A stretch of 64,000 bases of DNA from Datura wrightii (lineage: Eukaryota; Streptophyta; Magnoliopsida; Solanales; Solanaceae), in assembly GCA_035772735.1 (NCBI GenBank), contig JASDFA010000001.1, positions 89,491,501 through 89,555,500 of the forward strand, read 5' to 3'. The position numbers and the translations under genes were made by a program. Positions 11,594-23,520 of the stretch are shown one piece after another (position 1 is the first letter of the stretch; each line of letters starts with the position of its first letter). The notes under the pieces were generated by a model. It saw only the letters and a program-made list of their open reading frames with translations, was not told the origin of the DNA and made no database searches.

Positions 11594-12514
11594 AATAATA
11601 ATTGGAAGAAAATCTGCTTTGAATATAAATGAACAATCTCAAGAACAATTGATAAAATCAAGTGTTTTATCCTAAGAATTGTTCTCCAGAACTTGATAAA
11701 AATTCACAAATATTACTTTTCACACATCTCTCCTACCTTCTTTCTCGCTTCTCCTACTAAAATAAAATATAAAAGGTATTTATACAAATATTAGAAACCA
11801 TTCCTAAGTTAATAGTGAATTTTTCATATCTGGCGCTGGCCTGTCTCACGACTGAACCTATGACCTGTAACAAGGTTGTACGGGGCGTACCTACCTCTCA
11901 TACATCCTTGGCTACTGCGGATTTCTTTAATTGTTGTCAGGCTGGTACAACTCGTACCATGGTCTTATGAGTCGTAAAATGCATCTGTGGCTTGGTCCTG
12001 AGAACTTTGACATCTTCTGAAGTTTTCCACGAGTATTGTCGTACCGTCTCGTACCTTCCTCCTATGACTTGTACTTCTTGTTGTATTTGAAGTTCTGCCA
12101 AGTCTTGAAGAAACTATGAAGCTCATCATGGTTCATGAAATGGGTCATAAGTGGTTGTTACGATCCGCGGGTTCCACCCTCACCAAGAGACTACCTTGTG
12201 CAAATTTCTCTGAAGATTTCCACGACTCCAGTTACAGCTCGTATTGAGAGTCATACTTTGCTTTCCTCTTATTCAAGCCTTCTAATTTTCACCATGATTC
12301 TCAGTATGACTCATACAATCAAACTATGGCTTTACTGAGACTTGTACTTGGCTGATTTTTTGCACTTTTATGCTTCTTTTGCACCATTTTTTCTCCAACA
12401 CTTATTTTCCCTGAAAATAGAGTAAAAGTACCTCAGATCCATATAAACATACCTAAGTCCATGCTATTTTCTCAGTTTTAAGCGTCGAAAGTATTTTAAA
12501 CTCACAACACATCA
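11594..12514 (-). repeat. Element B 3' LTR, promoter-proximal part
   Basis: It continues B's LTR after H and aligns with 42862-43781. On the minus strand it starts TGATGTGTTGTGAG (ending at 12514). It then has a cluster of CGTACC/ACGAGT motifs (about 11830-12300) and a TATTTATA box (11777-11784; TATAAATA on the minus strand). Confidence 0.85.
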
Positions 12515-14550
12515 ATACCCTCGACTTAAGACTTTTGCATGTCCTCAGGAAAAGAAAAAAAATAAACACGACTCTTAACTAGAAAATAAACCTAGGATAC
12601 TATAGCCAACAATCAATCAAAATTTGCACCATACTTAAACAGCTTTTAACACTTTTTCCTGTGAACCAAATCAGCATATGCACATTAAGAAATCACAAAA
12701 TATGATAAACAAGAATCAAGATATGCCATCTAGCTATTAACAGATAGTCAAGTCATCACCAATGCTTTTCACATAGACAACTAGTAGAATTAAATACAAA
12801 CCATGTACCCTCACATCAAATGATGTCATCCACCCACAATTATAGAAATATATGGAACATGGGACTGAAAAAGTAAGACTCTCACTCTCATAAAGAAGTT
12901 ACAAATACTGCATGTCAGATATCATAGGCTTACCCTTATTTTCTCTACTTCATCTTGTCAGATGGTCAGGCTAGTACCGCTGTAGGACTTAATTCGGCTT
13001 GTAATGTAGGTTTTCGGGCTAGGTATGGTACATATGGAATCTTAGTAACTAAACCCCTCCATGGCACTACATATATGTGGCTCCATTTTTTTTACTTTTT
13101 CAACTTTTTCCTCCCTTTTCACCATTCTTTTATGCACTTGTATGAGTGTGGTCTGTGTTTTTTAAAATTTTATGCATCTTTCTCTTTTTTTATTTTCTTT
13201 TTCAAATTTTCTTTCTTTTTCCTTTTATTTTTTCACACCACACCACATTTTTTACCTTTTTTCTTTTCTCTTCCTTTTTCACCATCCCAAGATTTATGCA
13301 CCCGTACTTTTAGCCACTCTAAACTTAGGCATTTTTCCTATGTCGAGGTTCACAGTATCCAAGGATAGACCGAGCCAAAATAGGTTAATTATAAAAATAG
13401 GTACGGTTAATTGGTTAATCAAAGAAAAATGGTTCACTTAAGGCTCAAAATCGGGATCAAGGGAATCATATCATTTTGGTAGCGTCATTTAAGCTAAAAA
13501 TGGGCTAAACAAAAAGGGCCTATGATCCTTTCCTAACAAACCATCCTAAAACTTATATAAAGACCAATCGTGTAAGTTATAGATCCTCTACGCAGTATTG
13601 AACTAGGTATTATACCTCACTCACTCTTGGTACATGTCTTGCATTTACTCTATTTGTCCAAGCTATGCATGGATAAAAAAGACTATTCATGCTAATACAC
13701 TAAGTGACATAAAAAGATACTCAAAAATCATGCTTTGCAATCAACACGTACACAACTAATCATCAAAAAAATTTAAACTGTGTCAATTTTTACAAATTCA
13801 AAACTAGTGCAAGTTTATTGGCTGAGTACTCCTAAGATACTCTCTAATTAAACAAAAATCACAAAACAAAATCCTAAACATGTCAGTTCTACTAGATAGC
13901 ATGCCCGAGGGAAAAAAATTATGCTAGGAAAACTCCTTGGACGAATCTAATAAAATCTCAAAAATACAAGGAAACCCCCTCCCTTTTTTTATAAAGCATT
14001 CCTCGTCCTTAAAGCATAGAATATAAAGCTGAAGGAAGGGAACACACTTGTAATGCACTAAGCGCTCCTGTTATCCTATGGAGATGGTACCTCCACTGTA
14101 ATCGTCGCACTGACGGTAGCCGGCGCACTCACTGGTGTATCAATATGGGGAATGGCTACCCCCTCAGTTGTAACGATCAACTCTATGACCTCTAGAATTG
14201 TTGGGCTAAATGTGGCTCACCCGAAGGGTCCTTGTCACAAGTAGCTCTACATGGGCCATGGTGGAGCTACCTACTCTTTTTTCTCTATCAAGTAGCTCCG
14301 ATCAATGCTCGTCGTGAGTCTACTGACTCTTCAATCTTGCATGATTGTGCTCTCTCTTTTCTCTCTTTCTCTTCTTCTATAGGGTCTCGTCTCCAATATC
14401 CTCAGAGACTATCTTTTTCCCTTTCTCCATCTCGACTCCTGTAGGATCCCAATAAGTTGCCGGATTAAGCTCCCCGTCAATGCCAACGTCGAGGTCAGGA
14501 AGAGTGGGGGCTGCTATAATTGCCGACTACTATTACGATAGCTCGGCCAC
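12515..14550 (-). other. Element B 3' non-coding region and PPT
   Basis: About 2 kb lie between the ORF3 stop and the 3' LTR, with no credible gene. The purine-biased tract (CTTAAGTCGAGGGTAT on the minus strand, 12515-12530) abuts the LTR and should be the PPT. An A/G-rich (minus-sense) low-complexity stretch lies at 13080-13290. A GGACGAGGAATGC phrase (minus sense, about 13995-14010) recalls the GAGGACGAACAAG phrase just before the PPT in E and F. Long 3' regions of the same kind follow ORF3 in E, F and C. Confidence 0.6.
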
Positions 14551-16199
14551 TTAGCTCCAAAGAGCTCCCAACTCCTCATGGAGGCTGCCCTTGTCAGTCT
14601 GCTCGTCCATATGCACATTGAATAAGCTCTCAAAGCCATCTAGCCTGGCGTGTAGGGCCTGTGTAGCTATCTCAATCTCAGCCTTTACCAAAGGCTTGAT
14701 GTTCTTCATCATCGATTGAACCTTCTTCTCAGCTAGGATCACTCTTTTAGCAAGCTTCTGGAGAAATTCCTGAGGCACTAGCATGTACCCGACTGGGGTC
14801 TAGCTCGGAAGGCCTATAGGTGGTACAGTCGAGGTACTAGGAGCTACATCAGAATGTTCATCATCTGTAGCCAGTGTCTCACCCTGCTCCTGTGAAGGAG
14901 GGGATTCACTTGTGTGCTCCCAGCTATGTGTGATATTGGGGCTACGGTAGAAATTTATGCTTGGCTTACTGAGTTCATATCATCAAAGATTAAGCCAATA
15001 TCAGCAATGCACTTTCCTTCAATCAAGTGCTCCTCACCACGATGCAGTTTGATACCTGTCTCTGTGCATAGTCTAAATACAAGACTCAAGAATGGGATGG
15101 TATTGCTCAATCCCATAGCCCGACCCCAGATCTCCTCCGCAATGACCCTTGGGATATTGATGGGGTATCTGGACATGATACACACCACCAAAGCTACTCT
15201 TTCTGTGTTGAGGGTATTGTCATTTACTATTAGGACAAACAGTGGTGCACTAACATCCAGTAGGCTTTTTCTATGAAGTTCAGAGAATTCCTTGTGACCT
15301 ACTTGTAGCTAGTGACCCATTCTGCCTCTTCTTTGTCCTCAACAACAACTTTGGACAACCACTGAATCTACCTCCGCCTCTCATCAAAACCTATCTTCTT
15401 GATTTATTTCATGGCCTCCACTCCATAGTCATACTCTGTTGTAGCATGTGGTGGGATGAACTGGGGCCCATGTAACACTCGAGAAATAGTGCGCTAGGAT
15501 ATACTATACTGCGGCCTCTTACCATGACGCTCTCAAGCTTGGGATAATCTTTCAAATTTTTGCCCTCCTTAGCTTTCTACTCCATGGTTGCAAAATAATT
15601 AGCATAGAAATCCCAGATGATCTCTGAAGTGTATCGATCCGAGGCCCTAACCATCTAGTCCAATCCATAAAAGCTAAATATCCGCTTTATCTGCTCCACC
15701 TCATTCCGTGAATTGGTGAGGATCCGTGACAATTCATGAATGCTCTGCCTAGGTTTGTTCTTTGTGGTGAGAGCAATACCCTATTCATATATTTTTTAGG
15801 CTATTGATACTCTCCACCAAATGGGGTGCAGTTCTCTCTAGAAAGAGTTTTCTCCTGCTCAGCATTGGGTGCCTCCTCCTCTAATCCGGATTCACTATCT
15901 ACATTACCGCATTGGGCCTCCTTGGACCCCTCTTCTTCGTTAGAGACACTTCTAGACTCTTGGGATTTTTCATTAGCTCCCTTCCCAAACTGGGGAGCAC
16001 CACTAGATGTGGCAATGACTTCCATGACTTGGGATTTAGCCTTCTCCCTAGTGGTTTGGGTCCCGTCAATATCAGATGTGTCGACCCGGTATTCCTCCAC
16101 TAAACCACTAGGGGTGTTGCCTACTTGTTCGAATTTGATGGTTTCATCTATCAATGCCCTCCAAGTATTTTCTTTTGATGTTTTTCTTTTCTGCATCAT
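14551..16199 (-). pseudogene. ORF3 of element B (putative plant transposon protein family), frameshifted
   Basis: The start ATG at 16199 (M-M-Q-K-R-K-T-S) lies 5 nt after a predicted splice acceptor. The first ~132 codons are open and rich in S, E and Q. After a stop near 15801 the homology continues across frames. Recognisable pieces are ASDRYTSEIIWDFYANY (about 15595-15645), YPINIPRVIAEEIWGRAMG (about 15115-15173) and a C-terminal helix-rich segment (14784-14551, PQEFLQKLAKRVILAEKKV...) likely to form a coiled coil. This matches the layout of the ORF after integrase in Athila elements, often called env-like. At least three frameshifts or stops make it non-functional. No signal peptide or membrane span is seen. 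Confidence 0.7.
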
Positions 16200-16204
16200 T
16201 GTAC

Positions 16205-16990
16205 CTGTGGAGAAAAGGGGTTAGAATTTCAAACCTAAGATAAAAAAAGGAAGAAAAATATCCTCTGTAATTTATCACAGGTCTACTGTATGGGTCGTAC
16301 CTTGGAGATATGATTCATACTGAGACTCATAATATCTCATATCAATGTTATGCCTCTGAGGTACAACTCGTACCATGAAGGTACAATCCAAACCACGAGT
16401 CGTATGAGGATGCCCCCTGAAAACAAATGTTCTATACTTTTCCACTACTCACGGTACCACCCGTAATTCGATTCCACGAGTCGTAGAGAGGATCATACTA
16501 TAACTTCTGGACTTTACCCTCTTCAGAATCTTGGTACGATTGACAAGTGTGACTTGTAGCAAGATACTACAAGCCGTACTAGGTTTCATACTTCATGGTT
16601 TTTACAAATTTGGCTTGGGATAGTCCCAACGAGCCATGCTACGAGTCGTAAGAAGGCTTGTAAAGCTTGTCGCTGGGTTAACTTTTATTCATTTTGCATG
16701 TGGTTTTAATTGGTGTTGGGTACTCAGAATTCTCCAAGTCTAGGCATGCATTTATCTTGTTTTACAATTACCCATTCCTCCTATTATTACTCACAACCCA
16801 TAACTCAAGTTTAAAAGTTAATTATGCGATTTTTACGTGTTAAATCCCAACCCAGTCTCACACTAACTTGTTCACATCCTTGGTAATTGTCCTTTTAAAT
16901 TTTTCAAGCTTTGAGAGGACTCTCAGGGATTAAGCAGGTTCGCTCTAGCACAACAGGTCATTATTACCAAATTCAAAGCATAGCACTTAC
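16205..16990 (-). other. Predicted 5' UTR intron of B ORF3
   Basis: On the minus strand a strong donor (CAA|GTAAGTGC, GT at 16990-16989) and a pyrimidine-rich acceptor (CCCCTTTTCTCCACAG|GTACA, AG at 16206-16205) bracket 786 bp. The acceptor is 5 nt from the ORF3 ATG, exactly as in E, F and C. Splice sites are read by eye; no transcript is available here. Confidence 0.5.
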
Positions 16991-17600
16991 TTGAATGCTG
17001 CTTATATCGATTGGAAATTAGGAAATAGGGTTGGAATTGGAATTCAACAGTGTTATCTAAGCAAAAGGCTTGCTCAATCAATCGTGGTTCTGAATTACGG
17101 GTGTGAGAGAGTCGTGAGTTCTATTAGTGAATTTTGTTTTGAGGTCATGGGAGAAGGATATAGTTTTTTTGATGTTTAAATAGGTTATAGGGCAAATTTG
17201 AAAAATCTGGGCCGAGTCAGGTAATTTTAAGCTTTTTAACCCGTCACAACTCATACCACGAGTCGTAGGAAGGCCCCTACGACTCATCCCTTGGACTCAT
17301 AATAGAGAGGTTGAGAAACTTAGTTGTGGACCTATGAGTACATCTTATGAATCATACTATGTAGGTACGACCCGTATTATGACTCGTAGGTCTCTCTTAC
17401 TTTGAGGCTAATGCTTTGCATAGTTCATAACCAAAGTGAGTACTACGACCCATACAATGAAGTTACGAGTCATAGGACCAACCATCCCTGAACTCATGCA
17501 CTTAGATACATCTTTGCTTCTCACCATGACTCGTACTACGTTACATACAATCCTTTTACAAGTTGTACTGAGAACCATAGCACCATTCTGTTTAAAAATT
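16991..17600 (-). promoter_or_regulatory. Candidate internal promoter of B ORF3
   Basis: Minus-strand order: motif repeats of the type TACGAGTCGTA / ACCACGAGTCGTA (17600-17240; these also occur inside the downstream intron at 16300-16680), TATA-like TATTTAAA (17175-17182), a pyrimidine-rich run CTATATCCTTCTCCC, then a leader of about 185 nt to the donor at 16990. The same motif family fills B's LTR upstream of its TATA box. Promoter activity is inferred. Confidence 0.45.
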
Positions 17601-17639
17601 CTTTTGCCACCTATTTTTGTTTCCCCTGTACACTGAACA

Positions 17640-17815
17640 CATATAAATCAATAAACTTGGGTCCCCTTCTAAGAAACACTTGATTTAACGTCGAGGCACG
17701 ACACAGGTGGTTCGATGACTCAAAATTCACCAAACCACCATATCGGTTTCCTCCCAAGAATCTCCTAATTGAACATCGTGGAACGACCCAAGTCTCTTGA
17801 CTACTCAAACTTCAT
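17640..17815 (-). other. Post-pol conserved block of B (two degenerate copies)
   Basis: On the minus strand two neighbouring blocks carry the phrase that follows pol in Athila-like elements: CGACGTTAAATCAAGTG ... GGACCCAAG, and ATTAGGAGATTCTTGGGAGGAAACC. They correspond to the ...TAAATCAGGC...GGGAGGCAACCC... block of E, F and C. Their place directly after protease shows that the RT-to-integrase segment is missing. Confidence 0.55.
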
Positions 17816-18530
17816 CAAGGATCTCGGATTCATCCTCTAATGCTAATACAACTCTGTACTCCTTTTGTTGCTTCATTCACCAACAGACATTGAAGGTGAC
17901 CTCTTCCTTACTGAGTCTGAATTTCAACTAGCCAGCCTGCATATCTACTAAAGCTCTCCCAATGGAAAGGAATGGTCACCCCAAAATGATAGGGACCTCA
18001 AAATCAACCTCACAATAAAGGATCACAAAGTCTTCTGGGAATATGAATCTATCCATTTTAACAAGTGCATCAAACAGGATCCCCATAGGCTTCTTCACAG
18101 TTCGGTCGGCCATCAGCAACCGCATAGTAATCGGTGTGGGGGCTCCTATGCTAGCTACTTAAACACAACTAAGGACATCAGATTGATGCTTGCTACTAAG
18201 TGGCATAGTGCCCTCACGAACTCAACATCACCAATTGTACATAGAATGGTGAAGGAACCTGGATATTCCTTCTTCTGGGAAAGGATCCATGAGACTATAG
18301 TGCTAGAATGATGCACATTATCCACATGCTCATAGCTCACAGACCTTTTCCTTGTAACAAGGTCCTTCATAAATATGGCGTATCCCGACATCTGTTCCAA
18401 TGCCTTAACCAATGGTATGTTTATAGATAATTATTTTAGCACTGACAGGAATTTCTGAAACCTACCATTCTCCCCCTTCTTCTTCATTCTTTGAGGGAAC
18501 GGTGGTGGTGGTCGTGGAATATCCTTGTAA
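17816..18530 (-). pseudogene. Aspartic protease region of element B
   Basis: The minus-strand frame 18412-18155 covers the segment before the active site (YAIFMKDLVTRKR..., KEYPGSFTILCTIGD) and the active-site loop itself. The usual D-L-G-A-S reads H-L-V-A-S here, so the catalytic aspartate is lost. Homology continues to about 17870 in another frame (PEDFVILYCEVDFEVPIILG, then FLSIGRALVDMQAG). The protease would cut Gag-Pol during particle maturation; this copy cannot. Instead of RT, the post-pol block follows directly. Confidence 0.7.
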
Positions 18531-18861
18531 ATTTATGCGGCTCCTTTCTTCTCTCTTTGTTCGACTTCAGGGCCTTTTTCAACAACTGGAGCCTTAGTCA
18601 ACTCAGCATCCTCATTATGCTTATTCTCAGCAACCTCATACCCATCGTTAATTATGCTTTTTTTCTTTCTTTGAAGCTCAACTACAATCTGAAAAGGGGG
18701 ATCAACCATGATATTTCCACTCCTAGTCATCACAGCCATGCAGTGACCATCATTCTTCAGATTCTGGATTGTGTTGCTAAGTAGTGTACCTTTTTGCCTA
18801 GGTTCATAGACGATGACAGTTTCCCTAGCTGTAGTTCAATCTGCTTTATAGTCGTAGCATG
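18531..18861 (-). pseudogene. C-terminal Gag segment of element B
   Basis: It continues gag after element E is taken out (5' part at 40554-41985). Readable pieces are a TIKQIE.QLGKLSSSM segment and CMAVMTRSGN followed by an acidic/lysine-rich linker (18739-18533), the usual tail of Athila-type Gag before protease. Frameshifts are present. The 5 bases at 18862-18866 (TGACT) are the target duplication of E. Confidence 0.7.
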
Positions 18862-18866
18862 TGACT

Positions 18867-20272
18867 TGATCTTGGGAAGAATTTCATGCCCAAGTGATAC
18901 TCAAATTCTTCATTTCGACTTGTTTATCTATTGTTATGTGTATATTCTCATCTAATTCTTAGGTAAATGTGAATTTATACTAACCAACATGATTAGTGTT
19001 GTTTTGCAGGTAGAAGGAAATTTTGGAAACTAATATATATGTTGGTGAAGTGCCGGAATGGACTTGGAAGCAAGAAGTGGAAGTTGACAAGAGAAGTTGG
19101 CAAAAATAAGGGCTCCGCGATAGAGCCGTGTCACGCTACCATCGCGGAGGCATTCTTCCTGGATGAATTATTTATGTCAAATTCCAGTGGAAGTTTGTGT
19201 TACCTCTATGGAACGGATGCAAAGCTCCGCGATACAAGTCGTGCCACGTTGAGGTGCAGTTATCTGGGAGCTGATTTCTAGTGAGGGTCTGCGATATCCC
19301 CGTGGCACAGAGGGAGTGCTCCGTGAAACACTCTGTGCCACGTTGCTTGTTATTTCGGGAAAAATTCTCAATAGTATTAATAGCACACTTAGTTTTTATT
19401 TTAAACATTGTGACGTGGTTGAGCAAGAACATGGGTTGCAGGCAGTTGAGAGGATGAAAATTCTAGGGTTATTCTCTTCCTTTTTCTCTTTAATTTCAAT
19501 TGCTTGTATGAAATCTACTTATTTGAAGATGTTTATTCCACAAATGAGTGGCTAATTCACCTCTTGTTGAGGTTAAGGATAATTGTAGAGGAATGTAATC
19601 ATTAATCATTTAAGTTTTCATCTTTTGTTCAATGGTTGTTCTATCATTTCTTGTTTTACTGCATTAATGTTTGTCCAATGTTAATGTATAACTTAGAAAT
19701 CCAATTTTTATTCTGAAAGGGAAAGGAATTGGATAGATGTGAATTGGTAGGATATTATCTTTTCTTAGCTGAGACATTTGAGAAAAGATTTACGTTCAGA
19801 ATAGAAATATATCTGAAAGTCTTATTAGTCATTTATGGAATCGGTTATGTATGGCTAGAGCATGAGATTCTTATATCACAGAAATGTAGAATAAGGTTTC
19901 ATGATTCTTTAATTGGATAGGAGTTGAAAGATCCAATCCATAGGCAATTAATTCTTAACTAGCAACTGAAGAGAAGATTAGCTGAATTGAATTAATAAAT
20001 TACATCCCTGCATGCTTGCCTTAACCTCAGCTTGTTCATCGCTATTGTTCAGACTCAAATTATAATCTTGACTTAGATTCTTATTATTTAATGATCTTAA
20101 CTCGTAGAACATTATTTATTTGGTTGTCTGCATTCATAGAGATATTGTTCACTGACACTTAAGTTAATTAATACCGTAGTTCAGTCCCTGTGGCATCGAT
20201 ACTTGGCTTGAAATAAAGCCACTTTACTACTTGTACGACCACGTGCACTTGCGAGTAGTTTTGGCTCTAACA
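18867..20272 (+). repeat. 5' LTR of element E
   Basis: 1406 bp from TGATCTTGGG to GGCTCTAACA. The U3-like part has the GC-rich palindromic modules (CTCCGCGATAGAGCC... CCATCGCGGAG around 19110-19150; GTGGCACAGAG/CTCTGTGCCAC around 19300-19345). The TATA box position reads TATTAATA (about 19375-19382), mutated from the TATAAATA of its sister LTR. It ends with the family block ...GCATCGATACTTGGC...ACGTGCACTTGCG. Confidence 0.92.
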
Positions 20273-20278
20273 AGTTTT

Positions 20279-20296
20279 TGGAGCCGTTTCTGGGGA
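20279..20296 (+). other. Primer-binding site of E (tRNA-Asp-like)
   Basis: TGGAGCCGTTTCTGGGGA, 6 nt after the LTR. Compared with the tRNA-Asp-complementary TGGCGCCGTTGCCGGGGA used by Athila elements it has three changes. Confidence 0.8.
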
Positions 20297-20421
20297 CTGG
20301 CAATTGGTAATTTTAATTTTTTAGTGTTAGTTTACAAATTCAATATAAGTGTTGACAACTTGATCTTAGCCTTTCTCTTGCAGGTATTGAATTTTTCTGA
20401 ACGCTGGCACGAGATAAGGAG

Positions 20422-20960
20422 TTGGTGGAATCATTTATAGAGCCAGAGAGACAATTTCATCGCCAAAGAATGGAAGCTCTAGAGAAGAAGTTGCAGTTGC
20501 TAAGACAGGCAATTCTGGAGCAGCAACAGAATCCACCCCTTGTGAGGGCAGTTTTAGTGCCCGAGGGGATGGCAGCAAGACCGGTCCGCGAAGTGGCAAT
20601 CCCACATGCAAATAATGTTACATCTAGTATTCGCAAACCAGAGACAGGAGGGAGGTTCGAGCTTAAACAGAATATGGTGCAGTTGTTGCACACTAGCGGG
20701 CAATTCACAGGTCTCCCTAATGAAGATCCACAACAACATCTCCAAAACTTTTTGGAGATAAGTGACACTTGCATTCCTGCTGGAGTATCATCCGACTATG
20801 TGAGGCTTACTTTATTCTCGTTCTCATTATTGGGGGAAGCAAAGAGGTGGTTGAAAGCTGAACCACCTAAACACTAGGCCTAGAGGAGGAATACCGAGTG
20901 ATACTGACCCAAATCCCAAGCAGGTCAATGCAGTAACCACAAGGAGTGGACTACAACTTA
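20422..20960 (+). pseudogene. Shortened Gag of element E
   Basis: The N-terminus V-E-S-F-I-E-P-E-R matches that of F, but E's start codon reads TTG where F has ATG. A coiled-coil-like segment (MEALEKKLQLLRQAILEQQ) is followed by the Gag domain with QNMVQLLHTSGQFTGLPNEDP and LFSFSLLGEAKRWLKAEP. A stop at 20875-20877 follows, and the frame then jumps to the Gag tail (PSDTDPNPKQVNAVTTRSG, about 20894-20950). The C-terminal half of Gag, including any zinc knuckle, has been deleted. Gag normally packages the element RNA; this copy is unlikely to. Confidence 0.8.
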
Positions 20961-21691
20961 AGGAAGTGGAACCAGAAAGACCACCTCAGCAATCTGGAGC
21001 AGTGGAAAAAGATGGGGATCATGATGATGTGAGAGGGAAGGAAAAGGCAGCTGAGATAGAAAGACCACCACCCCTGTTCCCTCAGAGATTAAAGAAGCAC
21101 AAGGAAGAAGCTTGCTTTAAGAAATTCATGGAAGTGCTGAAACAGGTACACATTAATTTACCCTTGGTTGATGTTTTGCAGGGAGTGCCGAAATATGCCA
21201 AGTATATCAAGGACATCGTAGCAAACAAAAGCAGATTGACGGAGTATGCTACGGTGGCGCTTACTGAGGAGTGCACCTCCCGGATACAAAACAGGTTGCC
21301 GACAAAGCTCAAGGATCCTGGGAGCTTTACCATTCAGATTACAATTGGGTAAAGTATTAGAGCTCGCGGATTATGTGATTTGGGAGCAAGCATAAACTTG
21401 ATGCCAACATCGGTGTTCAAGAAGTTGGTGTTGGGCAGCCCTAGACCAACTACAGTGATCTTGCAGCTAGCTGACCGTTCTTTGGCCAAACCAGATGGCA
21501 TTGTAGAGGATGTTCTAGTGCAACTGGGCTCCCTCATTTTCCCGGTGGATTTTATTATCTTGGATTTCGAGCCGGATGCAGAAGTCCCATTTATTTTGGG
21601 ACGTCCTTTCTTGGCAACCAGGCGAGCTTTGATTCATGTGGCTGTTGGGCAGCTAACCATGTGAGCACATTACAAAGTAGAGATTTTTGAT
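20961..21691 (+). pseudogene. Protease region of element E
   Basis: A basic linker (FPQRLKKHKEEACFKKFMEV) leads to the conserved QVHINLPLVDVLQGVPKYAK and TEECTSRIQNRLPTKLKDPG stretches. After one stop (21351) comes the active site D-L-G-A-S-I-N-L-M (about 21379-21405) and the C-terminal flap and core (VPFILGRPFLATRRALI). The catalytic Asp is present. Stops at 21351 and 21662 break the frame. Family: pepsin-like retroviral-type aspartic protease. No RNA-level correction is visible. Confidence 0.8.
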
Positions 21692-23076
21692 GTGTACAAG
21701 GCCATGAAGCTACCGACCATTTATGAGGAGCTATCAGGAATCAATGTGCTAAATCAGGAATCACTTCTTCAGATTGTTGACTCTCAGGACCCATTGGAGA
21801 GAGCCTTGATGGGATCTGATCATTTTGGAGATAGTGCTACGTATGAGATGGTGCAGATGCTGAACGAGCCAAAATGGTTTCCCAGGAAGCAAGATTTTCA
21901 GCCATTGATGACGTCCTTGGAACCATTGCCAAAACCATCAATTGAGGAGGCACCAAAATTGGAGTTTAAGACATTTCCTCCATATCTGAAGTATGTATTT
22001 TTGGGGAAAGATGACACCTTGCCAGTCATTATTTCCGCAGAACTGACAGAGGCACAAGTGAGAGATGCATTGGTGGTCCTCAAGAGGCGGAAGAAAACAA
22101 TGGGTTGGCAAGTGTCGGACATCAGAGGAATTAATCTATTTTTTTGCACACACAGGATTTTTATGGAAGAAGGATCCAAGCCAACTGTGCAACATCAGCG
22201 GAGGTTGAATCCGGTGATGAAGGATGTAGTTAGGAAGGAAGTTATCAAGTGGCTTGATCAGGTGTGGTATATCCCATTTAAGACAGTGAATGGGTTAGCC
22301 ACGTTCAGTGTGTCCCAAAGAAAGGAGGGATGACTGTGGTCACCAATGAAAAGAATAAGCTGATTCCCACACGCACAGTCACAGGCTGGCGAATTTGCAT
22401 GGGTTACAGGAAGCTCAATGAGGACACAAGGAAAGATCATTATCCTATCCCATTTATTGATCAGATATTGGACAGGTTGGCAGGTCAAGAATATTATTGT
22501 TTCCTTGATGGATATTCTGGCTATAATCAAATAGCCATAGCACCGATGGACCAGGAGAAGACTACTATTACATGTCCTTATGGGATATATGCTTTCAGGC
22601 GGATGCCATTTGGTCTATGCAATGCACCAACCATATTCCAGAGATGTGTGATGGCGATCTTTCACGATATGGTGGAAGATTTTGTCGAGGTATTTATGGA
22701 TGACTTTTCTATTTTTGGTAATTCATTTGCTACATGTTTGCAGAATCTTGACAGGGTGCTAGCTCGATGTGAAGACTCTAACCTTGTGCTCAACTGGGAG
22801 AAATGTCATTTTTTAGTCAAAGAGGGTTTCGTCCTTGGCCATAAGGTGTCATGCAAGGGGTAGGAAGTCGATCATGAAAAGATTGAAGTGATCGAAAAGC
22901 TACCACCACCAGTGTCAGTGAAGGGTGTTTGCAGTTTTCTCGGACATGCAGGGTTCTACAGACGGTTCATCAAGAACTTCTCTAAAATTTCTAGACCGAT
23001 ATGCCGGTTGCTAGAAAAAGAGGTGAAGTTCGAGTTTGACGAGGATTGTGTTAAAGAATTCAAGGAGTTAAAGTAG
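21692..23076 (+). pseudogene. Reverse transcriptase of element E
   Basis: The N-terminal linker (YKAMKLPTIYEELSGINV...) and RT fingers run to a frameshift near 22260-22330, where the text departs from that of F. The second frame (22330-22863) has the RT core: TGWRICMGYRKLNEDTRKDH, FLDGYSGYNQIAIAP, RRMPFGLCNAP and the catalytic FMDD box (about 22693-22705). A stop at 22861, then GVCSFLGHAGFYRRFIKNFS (thumb) to a stop at 23074. It would copy element RNA into DNA in the particle; the frameshift and two stops inactivate it. Sequence is of the Athila branch of Ty3/gypsy. Confidence 0.88.
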
Positions 23077-23520
23077 AAGCTGGTAGAAGTGCCTATTCTC
23101 ATTTCTCCGGAGTGGGAGCAACCGTTTGAATTAATGTGTGATGCAAGTGACGTGGCTGTAGGAGCTGTATTGGGGCAGCGGAGGAATAAAATTTTTCATT
23201 CCATTTATTATGCAAGCAAAACACTTGACGCAGCCCAAGTCAATTATACAGTCACGGAAAAGGAGATGCTAGCATTGGTGTTCACATTTGATAAATTCAG
23301 GTCCTACTTGGTGGGTTCTAAAGTAGTTGTGTATACTGATCATGCAACAATTCGGTATCTGTTTAACAAGAAGGATGCAAAGCCCAAACTAATCAGATGG
23401 ATATTGTTGCTACAAGAGTTTGACCTAGAGATTCGGGACAGAAAGGGGAGCGAGAATCAAGTGGCAAATCACCAATCGCGATTGGAAAGCCGGTTGCATA
23501 TAAAGGAAGGTGATATTATC
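23077..23520 (+). pseudogene. RNase H domain of element E
   Basis: Open frame with the RNase H signatures in order: FELMCDASDVAVGAVLGQ (first catalytic Asp), NYTVTEKEMLALVFTFDKFR (Glu) and VVYTDHATIRYLF (Asp), then the connection DRKGSENQVANHQSRL. It degrades the RNA strand of the hybrid during reverse transcription. This domain is free of stops, but it is downstream of broken RT. Confidence 0.85.

Noticed and set aside
7984..11600. H as a complete insertion with duplication CTTAC
   Set aside because: CTTAC is on the left only; the right joint is GAGCGGAA next to a TRIM-like piece.
12955..13441. F/L/S-rich frames that look like membrane proteins
   Set aside because: They are translations of a T/C-rich low-complexity strand in B's 3' region (A/G-rich on the element's sense strand).
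20457..20774. Antisense frames across gag, RT and ORF3 of E, F and C
   Set aside because: Shadows of the real frames on the other strand; no own motifs.
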